Numbered from the stretch's first letter, positions 1 to 12,330 are shown. The stretch: 64,000 bases of DNA from Adiantum capillus-veneris (GCA_014529385.2 CM043960.1:78161910-78225909), one strand, 5' to 3'. Notes: generated by a model not told the origin, from the sequence alone. Numbers and translations: made by a program.

Positions 1-295
1 TATGTTAAACACTAAGACTACGCGGGATAAAAATGGGTAACTGGGGATGAGCAAGACCAGGTAGGATTGCGAGGTCCCTCTTCTTAGGGGAAAGTGATAA
101 CTGCCGTGCCTGCTTGTCAGGAAAAAGGGGTTATCGCCATGAACCAAGGGAGAACAAGAAAGCAAGAGCAGATCCTCAAGTTAAAGATCAAGAGAATCAA
201 GACTAAGGACCACGATTCTGGGTGCGGAAAGCTGTCAAGGACAGATTGATTATGAGAAACGGATAGAATCATTGAATGAAGGGATGTACCCCCTT
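1..295. other. unassigned sequence left of the copia remnant
   Basis: I see no recognisable gene, LTR end or RNA gene here. Short open frames exist on both strands but have no known domain. The stretch may belong to the outer copia element C1 (upstream of its integrase) or to an unrelated older repeat; the sequence does not decide this. Confidence 0.4.
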
Positions 296-577
296 GGGTT
301 GGCAATCGAGATAGGCCGAAGTTTTGTCTGAATGTCGGTCCCAAGTGGGAGGGATACCTGCAGATAGATCTATGTCATTCCCTGGAATGGTCTGGAGGAT
401 TGAGGGAGCTGAGTAGGGTCGAGTCTGGTTATGGCCTTCACATTGGGTTGGCGTTCGAGATAGATCGAAGTCTTGTCTGAGTGGGTCCCAAGTGGGAGGG
501 ATACCTGCAGATAGATCTACGTCATTCCCTGGAATGGTCTGGAGGACTGAGGGAGGTGAGTAGGGTATGGCCCTCAC
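296..577. repeat. two-copy tandem repeat, 149-bp period
   Basis: Two direct copies begin at 296 and 445. Each contains GGGTTGG, a segment reading AAGTGGGAGGGATACCTGCA, and GTCATTCCCTGGAATGGTCT. They differ by scattered substitutions and small indels. No protein is obvious in either copy. It could be a piece of a longer satellite-like or sub-terminal repeat. Confidence 0.75.
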
Positions 578-629
578 AAATAGGTTACCTATTACACTAT
601 TGAACAACAAGATTTGGTAGGAGATGTGG

Positions 630-2492
630 ACATGCAAGAAGCCTAACTATGACAGATTACGTGTTTTTTGGGGTGGGGCATTCTCACATGTGCCTAAAGA
701 GCTTAGAAAGAAGCTGAACCCCAAGTCACACAAGTGAAACTTCATTGGATCGGTGTAGATGGAGAGATGGGTTATTCTCTTTGGCACCTAAAATCTTGGA
801 GAGTTATTTACAGCTCACAAATGATTTTTAATGAATCAAAGATGCCTAATTATGACAAATTATGTGTTTTTGGGTGTGGGGCATTCTTACATGTGTTTTT
901 GGGTGTGGGGCATTCTTACATGTGCCTAAAGAGCTTAGAAAGAAACTAGAACCCAAGTCACAAAAATGCATCTTCATTGGCTACAGTGTAGATGAAGAGA
1001 TGGGTTATCATCTCTGACATCTAGAATCTTGGAGAGTTATTCACATCTCACAAGTGATCTTTAATGAATCAAAGATGCATAGACAACCCATGAAATAGGT
1101 TGAGTATTGTAAAGGGAGATTTGAGGATGTAGTCTCAAGTCCAGTTAGACAAACAACTCAATCTACTACTCCTCTACTAGCGATGTACCTATCACTAGTA
1201 GTGCTCTAGAGAGAGCTACTGTTGGTCTTGAGAGAGAACAATCCCATAGTCAGAGTCAGGAGATCTATGTGTGTCTCTCGTGTCCCTAAGCATTTTCAGT
1301 CAGGGTTAGACTATTTGCTGGCCACTGACTATGGAGAGTCTACCTGCTACCAAGAAGCTATTGAGTTGGAAGAAAGCACGAAGCAGGAGCAGTAAATGCA
1401 ATCCAAGTATAGCTTGATTATGGCCAATGAAACTTGGAAACTAACAGAGTTGCTAGAGGGAAAACAAGCCTTGCCTTGTTGCAAATGAGTGTATTAAAAA
1501 AAAGTACATGGCAGAAGATCCCAAGCCTAAGTATAAGGCTAGATTGGTTGCTACGGGATTCAAGAAAAAGAAAAGCATGGACTTTGATGGGATTTTCTCT
1601 CCAATAGTCAAGATAGTCGACTACATTGCATCTTGTGTTTGGACTAGTAGCCAATTGAGGACATGGAATCGGTCCTGATGGATGTGAAGATAGCATCTCT
1701 TCATGGGGATCTTGATGAGGATGTCTACATGAACTTAGCCATAGGGTTTTTAAGTCAAACTTGAGAAGCCTACGAGGGAAAAACTTGTGTATAGATTGTG
1801 TAAGGCATTGTATGGCTTAAAATAAGGCTCAAGGAAGTGGTACATGAAGTTTGAAAAGTACGTGCAATCCCAAAGGTATGAACTTAGCCAGAGGGTTTTG
1901 AAGTCAAACTTGAGAAGCCTACAAGGATAGAAATCGTATGTAGATTGCATAAGGAATTGTATGGCCTAAAAAAAGGCTCAAGGTAGTGGTACATGAATTT
2001 TGACAAGTACATGCAGTCTCAAGGGTATGAAAGGAGCCAAGAAGATCATTGCTTGTATACTAAGAAGTTGAACAATGGTTCACTTATCATCTTGATACTT
2101 TATGTCAATGATATCATTGATTGTCGGGAAGTCGAAAGACAAGATTTGAATCTTGAAAAAGTTACTTAGCACACAATTTTCTATCAAGGATTTGGGAGAT
2201 GCAAGTTACTTTCTTGGTATGCATATCAAGAGAGAGAGGAAAACATGGATTATTAGAGTTTTCTCAGGAAATATATATCCACAAGGCCTTGCAATGCTTT
2301 AATATGAAGAGGGGAAGGCTACATTGAGTACCCCAATGCAAGCATATGCAAAACTTAGCAAGAATGATGCTCCCAAGTCTGATGTTGAGAAAGAGGAAAT
2401 GGCCAAGGAACCATATTCTTTAGCAATGTAGTCTTAAATATGCCATGGTAGCCACGAGACCAAACATTGCTTTTGCAGTGGGAGTGGTTAGC
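630..2492 (+). pseudogene. outer Ty1/copia element C1, pol remnant (integrase C-terminus and RT)
   Basis: Decayed copia pol in several frames. At 640-1080 the integrase C-terminal region is readable (VFGCGAFLHVPKELRKKLEP, then KCIFIGYS and VIFNES), typical of copia just before RT. From about 1430 the RT follows (WVYKKKYM with KYKARLVATGF). Around 2090-2120 the catalytic motif reads YVND rather than YVDD, so a key aspartate is lost. A later segment reads KDLGDASYFLGMHIKRE with frame corrections. Many stops and frame changes make it non-functional. Copia homology stops at about 2492, where element R begins; the missing RNase H half is found at 45468-46029 in the same orientation. This shows that 43 kb was inserted into it. 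Confidence 0.85.
642..1075 (+). repeat. tandem duplication inside the C1 integrase region
   Basis: A segment of about 203 bp starting CCTAACTATGAC at 642 is repeated from 845 (CCTAATTATGAC). Inside the second copy a further 29-bp piece (starting GTGTTTTTGGGTGTGGGG) is repeated head to tail at about 864 and 893. Both layers duplicate the same integrase C-terminal codons, so they arose after the element stopped coding. Confidence 0.8.
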
Positions 2493-2888
2493 AGCGAGGG
2501 ATGCTTTTTGAATTAAGCCTACTCTCTCTTGGGAACCCCCCCTCCTTGTCAAAAATTCTCAAGAGCGCTGCGTGCGAATGACCGCTTGACGATCAAAATA
2601 AAATAAAATCTCCCATAGAAGCTTTCACCTAAAGTAGAAAATCTTGCATGGAAAGGAGTCTTTGTCCCCAAGTACCGATGAAGCCACTGGAAATCATCCC
2701 CCCTCCTCCATTTCCTTCTCGGCTCCACTTTCAAATTATTGACAACTATACTAGTTAAATAAAAGCGGCACTCAATGGTTTGTACAACCATGTCCACCAC
2801 CTTTCTTACAAAAGCGAATGAGGGCGCCTCCTTTTCATTACCACCTCTCCCCACCTTGTCCTCTTCCATCCATGGAGCCCCCCCTTCT

Positions 2889-2889
<1 letters not shown>

Positions 2890-2946
<57 letters not shown>

Positions 2947-3036
2947 CCCCCGCCCCCCCTCCCCCTCAACCACCACCTTTTAATCTTTCTCCCTCTCACT
3001 CTCTCTCTACATGGCTGAAATTCTTACTTTTTTGTC

Positions 3037-3087
<51 letters not shown>

Positions 3088-3335
3088 ATCAACAAAAAAT
3101 CTCTAGCTCTCTTCCACACATACACACACACACACACACACATACATACACACACACACACAAGCTAAAAAGAGCCATTTTTAGCTCTCTTCCACACACA
3201 CAAGCTGAAAAGAGCCACTTTTAGCACACACACACACTCACACATAGAGTACACACACACACACATACACACTCTTCTCTCTCACTCTCATGTCTTTCCC
3301 AAGCTCTCCATAGCTGAAAATTGCTATTTTTTCAA

Positions 3336-3385
<50 letters not shown>

Positions 3386-3412
3386 GCATACACATACACA
3401 CACACAACCTGC
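2890..3412. repeat. CT and CA microsatellite block in the R LTR
   Basis: Runs of (CT)n at 2890-2942, about 3038-3083 and 3337-3360 alternate with (CA)n at about 3120-3164 and 3360-3410. The 3' LTR has the same block with different run lengths (43376-43960), so the arrays have changed in length since insertion. Confidence 0.9.
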
Positions 3413-4137
3413 TCATCAACACTCATTTCACTCTCACAATCACCACCAAACACTCACACAAATAAGCCCATAAGTTGAAAACAATCAAATTATAGCCACC
3501 ATCATTCACACACATGTAAACGCTCTCATTCATACGTGGCTTGCGTCAATGGCTTCAATGAAATGCCGACAATCGTGAACGACCACAAAGGCACTTGACT
3601 ATGACCGCTACAAATGACATGATGCAAGAAAGACTTTCTCAAGCAAAGCATCGAGTCACAGGAGCACCGATTAGGTGGGCCATGGCAATCTCTCATCGGT
3701 TTTGAAAGACAACATCAAACCTCATAATCATCTTTTACTCCACCTATGCCCCTCATAATCTCTCTCATCTTGTATTAAAAAGTAGGGTCATTGTATACTT
3801 TAGATTCAGAATCTAGGGCATATTAAATGAGGTCTTAGCTACAATTAGAGCCACTACTGCTATAAGTGGTGGATTTATCTTCTCCAACGACAAACCACCC
3901 TCGAAAATTTCTTGTAAAATCCCATCTCTCCTCTCTAAAATAAGCTAGCTACGACTAGCATACCTTGTAAAAAAACCCATCCCTCTATCCTAGTCTCTCT
4001 CCATCTCTTTTCCCCTACTATTTTCTCTTTGTGTCGACCTCCATCATAAGCATCATGCAGTAGACATGACTGACCCACAGTCACATGGTGTAGGTCACAC
4101 CCCAATAAAAATGTAGGAAACTTCCACCCTCTTTCCC

Positions 4138-4146
4138 TATATAAGG
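4138..4146 (+). promoter_or_regulatory. probable TATA box of the R LTR
   Basis: TATATAAGG lies about 470 bp before the break in this LTR and is preserved in the 3' LTR at 44657-44665, embedded in a well-conserved block. Position within the LTR and sequence fit a plant TATA box; transcription start is not known. Confidence 0.5.
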
Positions 4147-4819
4147 AGGGGTCTCTATCACCAAAAAGACAAATATCTCGCCAAAGCACAAGCTCTAAGT
4201 GTTATAGGTTATGAGAATTTTGAGGTGTAGCTACCATGAATCCACACTTCTAACATAGCTAGAAGTGTTAGTCTATACAAAAGATTTTTGGGATACACCA
4301 TCACACCACAAGGCTTAAGGAGGTTATGCAACACACAATGCACACACACGCATGGAAAGCTACAAATTATGTAAATCATAGTGCACATCCCACCCCCTCC
4401 ATCATCATCAACCGCCTCGCCTTGGCGCAAATTGAAGTGGAAGACTTGGCATTCAATATCAACAACAGTGAAAGTTACCCCCATTCTACTTCTTGACATC
4501 ACCTCCCATCCATCAATGAGGCACCCTGGTCTCCTCCCTTCTCTCTTGCCTTTCTCTACCCATAATATCTTTCCCCACAAATTATCTACTCTTTTCTTTA
4601 TGCCACTCTGTTGACCCACGGGAAATAGTACTATATAACTCAACAAAGCCTTATTTTTGGAGAGTTACAAAATGATACGGATTGTGGTTAAAAACATCAT
4701 TTGTAATGAGTAGCTAGTCTAGTTACAAAAACCGGGGTGCAATGGCACTTCCAGATTGTAGATACAAAGCCATTTGACCCATTGAACTCCATTTTTTGTT
4801 TAACCTATGGTAGCCTTAG

Positions 4820-4828
4820 TATATAAGG
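4820..4828 (+). promoter_or_regulatory. probable TATA box of the A LTR
   Basis: TATATAAGG is present here and at the matching place in the 3' LTR (37136-37144). It lies about 70 bp upstream of the GA tract, an arrangement also seen in the B LTR. Confidence 0.5.
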
Positions 4829-4892
4829 TACCAAGGTCATTTTGTAAAGGGAACTTTATCATAATCATAGTTTTAAGCTGTCGTCAACTGTG

Positions 4893-4895
<3 letters not shown>

Positions 4896-4966
<71 letters not shown>
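4896..4966 (+). repeat. (GA)n tract in the A 5' LTR
   Basis: About 71 bp of uninterrupted GA sits just downstream of the likely TATA box. The 3' LTR has only about 20 bp of interrupted GA/AAAG here (37212-37232), so the tract expanded, or shrank, in one LTR after insertion. Confidence 0.95.
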
Positions 4967-4967
<1 letters not shown>

Positions 4968-5612
4968 ATGAGCTTCATCCTGGCGCTACTCCCCGCTTGC
5001 TCATAGCATTGGAGAACTGATTGCACCATCACAAGAGGCTTGGAGAGAGCTACGCATCAATGCCAAGTATTCCACGTGAAACAGAGCACGCGTGCTAACA
5101 TGTCTACAAGCTAATTGTGGTTGTGAGTGTATCAACAAGCGATGTCTTTTTTTTTTGCGTGCAAGTAGTCATTAGAATTGTGGTGACATAAGCTACACAT
5201 AGGTACTCATAGATTTCAGTTTCCGGTACTTCCAAAATTCAGCTCTGTCTTCATACATGTTATTTGCAGATGGGCCTAGAGTGAGTTGTTTTGAGTGTAG
5301 AGGCTTTGGAACAGGTGTATCCTAGAGAGGGGATAGTGTTAATTAAGTTTCGTACGATTTTAATATGATTTGGTGAGTTTCCTTCCGTTTGTGTGTACAT
5401 GGGTTGGGTGGTGTAGTTGAGAGCCATGAGATTCCTAATCGTGGTTTAGTTGGCCTTTCAAAGTGTAGTATGTGTGCAATGGTCTCAGCTTGAAAAGCTA
5501 AAGAGATTGCCTCCGTGTGCCTATTGTCTCATCTGTGTCCTTGATTGACATTATGTTGATTTAGGTAGTGTTGCATGCACTTTATAGGTGGTGTGATTCG
5601 CTCCCGCAACAT

Positions 5613-5630
5613 TGGCACCGTTGTCAGGGA
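5613..5630 (+). other. primer-binding site of element A
   Basis: TGGCACCGTTGTCAGGGA begins two bases after the LTR end. It resembles the TGGCGCCGTTGCCGGGGA type used by Athila/Tat elements (tRNA-Asp type, from knowledge of the family), with two or three changes. It primes minus-strand DNA synthesis. Confidence 0.75.
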
Positions 5631-8438
5631 CACAAGGACTTGAGTAGTTAATCCTACTAACACTCGTTTGATTGTTGCTTAATTTAGTTTCGACTAAAGA
5701 AATTATTTTTCTTAAGTGGATGAGAAAGAGGATATTTCGAGATCAAGTGGATAACCAGGAAGCATGTGTCTTGTATGCGACTAGATAGATTTAGTTAGGA
5801 TTTGTAGTATTAGTGGTAAATTAGAGTAGTTGTTGGTGGTTGAGTGATTTGTGAGGTGATAAAAGCATTTTCTAATTTGTGTGTGGCAGTGAAGCATTTT
5901 TCTACTCATAAATGCAAAACCCCATATGATGTGTAGAAGTAGCTTTCGATAAGTGATCTGATTTTATTGGTTTTGATCTAGAGCTATTCATCATTGATTT
6001 ATTTGTTGAAGTGCTTGTTTGCATTCACAATCTCTGAAAAGTTGATTTTGAGGGTAAAGATGCAATAAACATATTTTTGTTGATATTTTTGCATGTTGTG
6101 CATATAAGAGAGCATTTGCAAGGGTTCTGTGAACAAAAATTGAACTTGGTGTTGTCTCAAGGGGCATATGGAGACCAAATTTGAAAAATCTAATTGCACC
6201 AGAGTGTTCAAAAGGGGGATTTTACCCTAAGTACACCTTGAGACTAGAGTTTTGGCAACCTCTTTGACACCCAAAAGACAAAAGACGGAGAGTCAAAAAT
6301 GGAAAAGAGAGAAACTTGTAATTATGAGCATATTTTTGCATGAAAATTGGTAGAAGTTCTTGAAAACCAATGCTGAAGACTTGGGGATGCCTATGAATGA
6401 ATTTTGGCCAAACATTCTCATCAACAGACATCATACATGTATGATGTTTGAAGGGTAATTCTGGTAGCCAAAATAAACTTTTGACTTTACATCTCCATGT
6501 TTTGCATGTTTTGTTGAGCACATACAAATTTCATTTCATTTGGGCATATAGATTGCATTTTGAGGGGATTTTACTTTTTCGAGGGATTTCCTTGTCAAAA
6601 AGTGGTGATTTTGAGCATTTTTGACATCCAAAATTTGATGTGAGCACATAAGCAGGATCTACATACCAAGGGGCACCTCGGGTAGAAACAAAAGTCCATT
6701 CTGACCACCTAAACATCATAAATGTATGATGTTTTAGAGGCCACATTTTGGATCAAAAGATACATCTTAGTGCACCCATGTGATTTAGAGCATTTAGAAA
6801 GCATATTGGCCAAATTTCATTGAATGTGAAGCATTTATGGGCTTAAAAAGGCCACAAGATGGATCTACAAAAAGTGAATACTTGAATTGACCATAACTTG
6901 CAAAAAGTTTTCGATTTCAATTCTGAAAGTTATTGTGAATTACCAGTGTAGTGAGGGACCTCTGGAGTGAATTTCACTTCAAACTGACCAGTTAGAAATC
7001 ATACGTGTATGATGTCTAAAGGGAACCTTTAGGTACCAAAATTGACATTTGAGTATATCAATGTGTTTAGAACCACAAAACAAGCTTCTAGACCAAGTTT
7101 TATCCAATTTTGAGCACATAGACATCATACGTGTACGATGTCTCAAGTCCAGATCTGATAGTTCAATTGAACTTTTGACCACACAGGAGGTTTGGAAATG
7201 ATGTGTTACGATTGTTTGCAAACTTTTATCTCATTTGGATACATATTATTTCATTTAAGGATATTTTTTTAGATCCAAGAAGGTAAAGGTGAAAACATAG
7301 TGATTGTGAGCAATTTTGATATCCAAAATTTGTTGTGATCACATATTCTTGCTATATGCATCAAAGAGAACCTTGGGTAGAAATCTAAGTGAAATCTGAG
7401 CCAAAAGACATCATACACATAAGATGTCTTAGAGGCCATATGTGGGTCAAATCAGACATTTGAGTATATCTTAGTATCCTAGAGCATAAAAGAAGTCCCT
7501 AGCCAAAATTTCATTTCTTTTGGAGCACATTTGGGCTAAAAAGTGTCAAAAGACAAAAATTGGGAAAGATTCATGCTTGTAATGACCATAACTTTCACAA
7601 AAGGTGTTGAAATTGAACTCTAGCAATTGTTAAGAGTTTCTAGAGTGATAAGATTCACAAGGATAAAACTCACTTCATTCTGGCACAAAAGACACCAGAC
7701 ACATATGATGTCTCAAGCCCCAAATTAGAGGTCAAAACTCACATCTGATCTTACAAAAGTGTATGCCATCACAAAATAGGCCTACAAACCAAGTTTCATT
7801 CAATTTGGATCACTTTTGGCTTAGCTAACCTCCCCGGGAACTTGCAAGCAACCAAACAGAAAAGGAGTGATAGACCTGCCTAAAAGTGTCAGAATCACAA
7901 ATTGAGACTTGGAGTGGTTAGAGTACATCAAGAAGAGTCTACAATAAAAGTTTGGAGCAATTATAAGTCAATAGAAATCATACATGTATGAAGTCTCCAG
8001 ACACAGGTTGACTATTTTGGCCATAACTCGAGCTTTCAATATAGGATTCATAAACTTTTTTTCATCAAAACAAAGCTCCAGAATAGCTCTACAAGATTCA
8101 GTGTGACCCTTGAACAACAATGAAAGACCCTTTGGGTCATTCATTGTTGGTTTGTGTCCGAAAAAATGTTGTTTAAGGCCTCAAAATTCATTCGGAAATA
8201 AGGGGTGTCTAAACTGACAATTTGAGAGAATTGTGAGGAAGTGGTCGCGGTTTTGGACATAGTTTTGACTTTTTCCTAACCAAAGCACTTGAACACATTG
8301 GACAAGTTTGCTTACATTGAGCTAGAGCTGTTAAGACCAGAGATCATGTCTTTTTTAGATTCAAACTCAGCTTACACAAGCTTCGGGATCCCTGCACAAT
8401 AGAGGAGCATCCCAGCGATAGAGGAGCATCCGTCCATA
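5631..8438 (+). other. non-coding leader of element A
   Basis: About 2.8 kb between the primer site and the first gag homology holds no credible ORF. It is AT-rich and composed of diverged, repeated phrases (for example variants of CCATAACTTGC, and of TTTCATTCAATTTGGATCAC) that also occur in the leaders of B and F. It carries the palindrome array described separately. Long untranslated leaders are known in Athila/Tat elements. Confidence 0.7.
6428..7996 (+). repeat. array of seven spaced palindromes in the A leader
   Basis: Palindromic or near-palindromic 20-26-mers built on half-site AGACATCATAC are centred at about 6437, 6722, 7006, 7131, 7417, 7701 and 7984. The spacings are 284-286 bp except for one of 125 bp. 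The first contains a perfect 20-bp palindrome, ACATCATACATGTATGATGT; others carry one to a few mismatches. The sequence between them is diverged, so the palindromes and their spacing are the most conserved part. Confidence 0.85.
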
Positions 8439-9462
8439 ATGGATCTTCCAAACTTGCAATTGTTAAAGACCAATTTTGTTGAGAGAGTTTGGATGAGAAA
8501 TCATGAGAGTGAAGGATTGTATAGATACATTGACGACAGTGATGTCAACCTTTATATGTGCTTAGAGCCATATCCAGAAGAGCTGACATATTACAAGCTC
8601 TTATATCTCTATACATACAGAGTCGATTGTCAATGGAAATCTATACTTGTTGACAAGTATGGATGAGAACAAAAAGATGTACAAAGCACAAACCCACACA
8701 CTGCATTAGAAATAGGTGGATATTTGGTCAATGAAGGGCCACAGATACCTCCACCAAACACAAGAATTCCTACAAGAATTTCAAAAAGGGAGCCACCTGG
8801 ATTCCCTTTTAGAGCGATAACAAGAGACGAAATAATCACAGAGATTGTAAACATGCCTCCTCAAGTGAATCTCCCTAATGGACCAATCTCTGAGGGAACG
8901 ACCAATCTCTTTGAAGAAGAACTTAGCCATGGTAGAAGGCCTGAAGCGAGAGAAGGATTGGGAGAGTCTATGGTTAGACTTGCAGACAATCGGCGAGTTA
9001 GACTGTCCCAAGTTCAAAAATGGGTAAACAAAAAATAGTCGAGAGATAAAGATCTCAGAGATCACGTAGCGACTTTTAGAAGAGTAATTAGAGTAGAGAA
9101 GTTTTGGATTTTGCACCACAGTTTGCGAGATTTGGATTAACTCTGGAAGATGACTTGGCTACATGATTTGACTCAGTAGAAAGACGGGATTTTGAGACTC
9201 TAGACAAGTTGTTTGAAGAATTCATCAAATAATTCTTGCAGAAGGGCATAGCTCATAATACGGTCTTGCAAATTCATAGATTCAAAAAGAATGAGGGTGA
9301 ATTATTATGAAAAGTGGCATTACGGCTTAAGAGATATGTTTAGTTTTGTCCAAGAGAGGAACTACCTACACATGCATGATTGATGATGATCTTTATCCAG
9401 GAAATGAGACATGCGGTCTTCAAAAGGATCTGCATATGATAAGAACCAAGACGCTAAACAAA
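8439..9462 (+). pseudogene. element A gag, left part (stops at the MULE insertion)
   Basis: This is related to element B gag: LYRYIDDSDVNLYMCLEPYP and ELTYYKLLYLYTYR match the B region around 19920-20060. The later part (about 9010-9460) matches the B retrotransposon-gag core with several stops (TAG at about 9037) and frame changes. It ends with KDLHMIRTKTLNK at the 9-bp sequence CTAAACAAA. The same reading frame resumes after the MULE at 16515. It would have encoded the capsid-type structural protein, but it is now broken. Confidence 0.8.
9454..9462 (+). repeat. left 9-bp target-site duplication of the MULE
   Basis: CTAAACAAA here is repeated exactly at 16506-16514. A 9-bp duplication is the hallmark of Mutator-superfamily insertion. 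Joining the flanks through one copy keeps A's gag frame open. Confidence 0.93.
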
Positions 9463-9550
9463 GAGTGTTTATTTTTTGACAGCTTCTTATTTAGAGCTTT
9501 TTCACAATTTTTAGGTCTTTTAGGCTCGTGTGCTTGACACAATGCATTGG
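9463..9550 (+). repeat. left terminal inverted repeat of the MULE
   Basis: The first ~88 bp pair with the reverse complement of 16418-16505. Shared blocks, in order, include AGCTT, ATTTAGAGCTTTT, CACAA, TTTAG, CTTTT, GTGTGCT and CATTG. By eye roughly two thirds to three quarters of positions match, with small gaps. Confidence 0.8.
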
Positions 9551-11300
9551 ATTTTAAAAAATATTTTGGTCTTTTCAAGTTGTGGGTAGAATTTTGCAAA
9601 ATCTTGTAGTTGTACAAAGTCCTTTGCCTTTCTTTCATGAGATTTTTCGTTTCATATAATATCAACCTTCACTTTCCCAATCCACATTCAACCTTCCAAT
9701 TTCCATTGCCTTCCAAGTTCCCATTCCACCTATCAATCTTTAAGCCTAAAGTATCTTTTTCCTTTTCCAAATTGAAGAGATCTCATGACCTTTAAAAAAC
9801 AAACTGTATAATCCCCGTATTTCATATGATAGATTTTCAAGTCAAGAGAGAAACAATCATAAGTGCATTGTGTTTAAAATCGACATAAAATATATGAGCT
9901 TAGGTGTTGATCTAGTGGGACATACACATTGAATTTGATAGCAGGGCATTGAGTGGAAATGTCCAAAGAAGCCATGATTTGATAGCAACCTTGATTACAA
10001 ACAAGCAGTAAATTGTGAGGAACATGTTGAGTCCATGGATGTTGAGCTTCATGAAGAGTTTCTATTTACTAACACCACCATCTCTTCAGACACTCCTTGT
10101 GTTTAGAGGAAACATATTCACGAAGTTTAGATTCATCATCATTAATTTATTTCATTTTTCAGCCATAATATGTAGCATAGGGGGTTTAAAAAAGAAAAAA
10201 TTTCACCTCTAAAGACACCAACCTCTAGTTTCTAAAGGAAATAAATTCTTTATGTTGATAAGAAAAACAAGAAATAGAGACAAGGGGTAAGAATTGTCCA
10301 GATAAATGCAGAGAAAGACAATTGAGTAGATAGATATGCTATAATATTGGAATGTCATTTTCAAGATTTCCCATCTAAAATCACTATGGGGTGCATGTGA
10401 ACTTGAGTCTTCTACACATGTCTCCACTTTGAAAGGCAAGGGAACGAGAAAAAGCCTCATCTAGCTAGTGACTTGTGGTGGCCCCATCCCTAAGGGATAC
10501 TCAATGATAATGAATATGTGAATTCCTATTTCCTCAAGGTGAATTAAAATAAGAAAATTTTAGTATTTATTTGACATTTCTTGTTTGTTGGTGTGAATTC
10601 AAATAATTTTAGTATTTATTTGACATTTCTTGTTTGTTGGTGTGTTATGATTCCTTGTTTGAGGGCTAGGAGGGGCAAATCACCACACCATATGATAAAA
10701 TTATATGAGAATTTAGAAGGTAGGACAAATACATATAAAGGATACAAAGTCAAAAGTTAACTTTTTGAGCTAAAGTCCTAAGTCCATGTTTAACACATAT
10801 ACATATCTTTTAACATGTAAAAAATGATGTTAAATCATAGCCTATTGCTCTCGTCCTTTGAATTCCATTCCACTGTGTATGTATTTATTTTTATATTTGT
10901 TATATTTTTAGAGCTGCATTAGGAAACCAAAACCATTGGCATTGGATGCAATGTCTTTTCCATTAATGTGGCCAACAAATTTAAAAAAAAAATCCATACT
11001 AGCAATTGTAAGTAGAGATACTATATTAAATCCTCAATTTATCTACAATGAGCCTCAAGCACTAGATGTGCCTTAAAGGGACAACATTGTACAATACATT
11101 AGCAAAAGACCCTATTTTAGTTCTTATCTAATAGCTTCAACCCAAGTTCAACAATCTGCTTCTCCACAAGGGGACGCCACTTGAATAGCCAATGTAACTC
11201 ATTGCATGTTTACATTCTTCGACTTGCAAAGTTGTCCCTACTCTTGACCATATCAAATATATAAGATCATTGCTATCATGCACGATATCATTGAGCCAAG
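9551..11300. other. MULE interior, unassigned
   Basis: AT-rich sequence with only short frames and no recognised domain. It may include further captured gene pieces too diverged or intron-like to identify. The only clear structure is the short tandem repeat at 10557-10644. Confidence 0.5.
10557..10644. repeat. two-copy 49-bp tandem repeat
   Basis: The 39-bp phrase beginning ATTTTAGTATTTATTTGACA occurs at 10557 and again, unchanged, at 10606, with a 10-bp link. Exact identity points to a recent local duplication. Confidence 0.85.
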
Positions 11301-11316
11301 CTACTACAAAGTTTCT

Positions 11317-11661
11317 TCAAGGACACCGATGTTTTGGGATTTCTAAATCTACTTGAGATAGAAATATCTGACTATTTGAGTGTACCCATTTGTAGATTTT
11401 GGCGACACGACCCTGCAATGAAGGGTAGTCTTTGAGAAGATGCAAGGGATCCTCCAAAGCTACTTTGCACCCAGAGTAAGTGTTTGTTTCAATACCTTTG
11501 TCAAGAATCTTACTCCTAATAGGGATTGAGCTTGGCCATTTTACTTCCCAAATGTTGTTTATACCTTTTAGCCACTTCTCTTTTGACCAGTTCACCCTCC
11601 ACAATTTGATAGGGGGAATGAGCCAGTCCACCTTATACATTCCACAAAACTTCAAAGACAC
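11317..11661 (-). pseudogene. possible LINE reverse-transcriptase C-terminal (zf-RVT-like) remnant
   Basis: The minus-strand frame reads WSKEKWLKGINNIWEVKWP, then SIPIRSKI, then a region with EDPLHLLKDYP. The spacing of Trp and Lys residues, followed by C and HLL, resembles the zinc-binding region that ends many plant LINE reverse transcriptases. The usual second cysteine is replaced and the frame is short. More minus-strand sequence up to about 11880 may belong to it but is broken. The call is tentative; it may be a passenger in the MULE or an older insertion. Confidence 0.4.
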
Positions 11662-11898
11662 TATTGATCAATAGCCTTTCATTTATATAAAATCTATATT
11701 GCAAGAGCATATTGAGTAAACGAAAAATCATTGTCAGCTTGTGAGAGATTAATGTGAACCAATCTTATCCTCATAGTAGGGAAAAGCGCTAGAAACCTAC
11801 TTTTCTATTGAGATCAAAGCAAATTTTCTTATCATCCTACATAAGAATTTTCTCCCAATCATGCTTATCATGTGCGAGTAATCTTGTTTGGTTCACTT

Positions 11899-11900
<2 letters not shown>

Positions 11901-11979
<79 letters not shown>

Positions 11980-11996
11980 GTGTGTGTGTGTGTGTG
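11901..11996. repeat. (TC)n(TG)n microsatellite
   Basis: About 76 bp of TC is followed by about 20 bp of TG. Open frames across it on either strand (Ser-Leu or Arg-Glu repeats) are artefacts of the dinucleotide. Confidence 0.95.
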
Positions 11997-12330
11997 ATAA
12001 GACCCAAGAAAAGTGATGTGTGGTGTTTGTGTTTAATTTGTGTTTGGCCCTGTGTGTCAGAAAGTGTGTCTGATGGACCTTCATATGTATTTTGTCCATA
12101 TGTGTTATTGTTGGCAAGATGCTTGGTATTCCCAATCCACAAACTTAGCAATGGGTGATCCTGTTGATGATCAAGTTGTCTCTCATGCATCCAATGTTTT
12201 GTGCCGTCTAGAATTGCTTGCCACCAGCTGCAAGTGCGTAAGGAACATAAAAGAATTTTTACAATCATTAAAGGAATAAACTAGGGCAAGGCGCACGTAG
12301 TCCCAAGGGCAGACATTCTATGTGCCTGTA

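Larger units (their letters stand above)
2502..4608 (+). mobile_element. R 5' LTR, left part (interrupted by element A)
   Basis: This aligns collinearly with 42930-45109 (for example CTTGTCAAAAATTCT, then AATAAAATAAAATCTCCCAT, and the segment around CCCTATATAAGGAGGGG). It is rich in CT, CA and C tracts. It breaks at 4608 (GCCACTC) exactly where element A's TGTTGACC starts. In the 3' LTR the same point reads straight on into CCTGTCTATTGTGTTGG, proving the interruption. Confidence 0.85.
4609..5611 (+). mobile_element. 5' LTR of element A
   Basis: It starts TGTTGACCC and ends CCCGCAACA, followed at once by the primer-binding site. It aligns with 36923-37869 over its whole length, with many substitutions, so A is much older than B. 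A 71-bp GA run makes this copy longer than the 3' LTR, which has only a short interrupted GA stretch at the same place. Confidence 0.9.

Noticed and set aside
2775-3453. Open frames rich in Ser-Leu, Arg-Glu or Thr-His across CT/GA/CA tracts (also at 11837-12158, 12659-13061, 13749-14068, 14428-14790 and 43237-43646)
   Set aside because: Dinucleotide repeats are open in several frames by composition; none has a domain or a credible start.
10015-10460. Possible gene pieces in the left part of the MULE
   Set aside because: Short frames on both strands have no recognisable family; they are left as unassigned.
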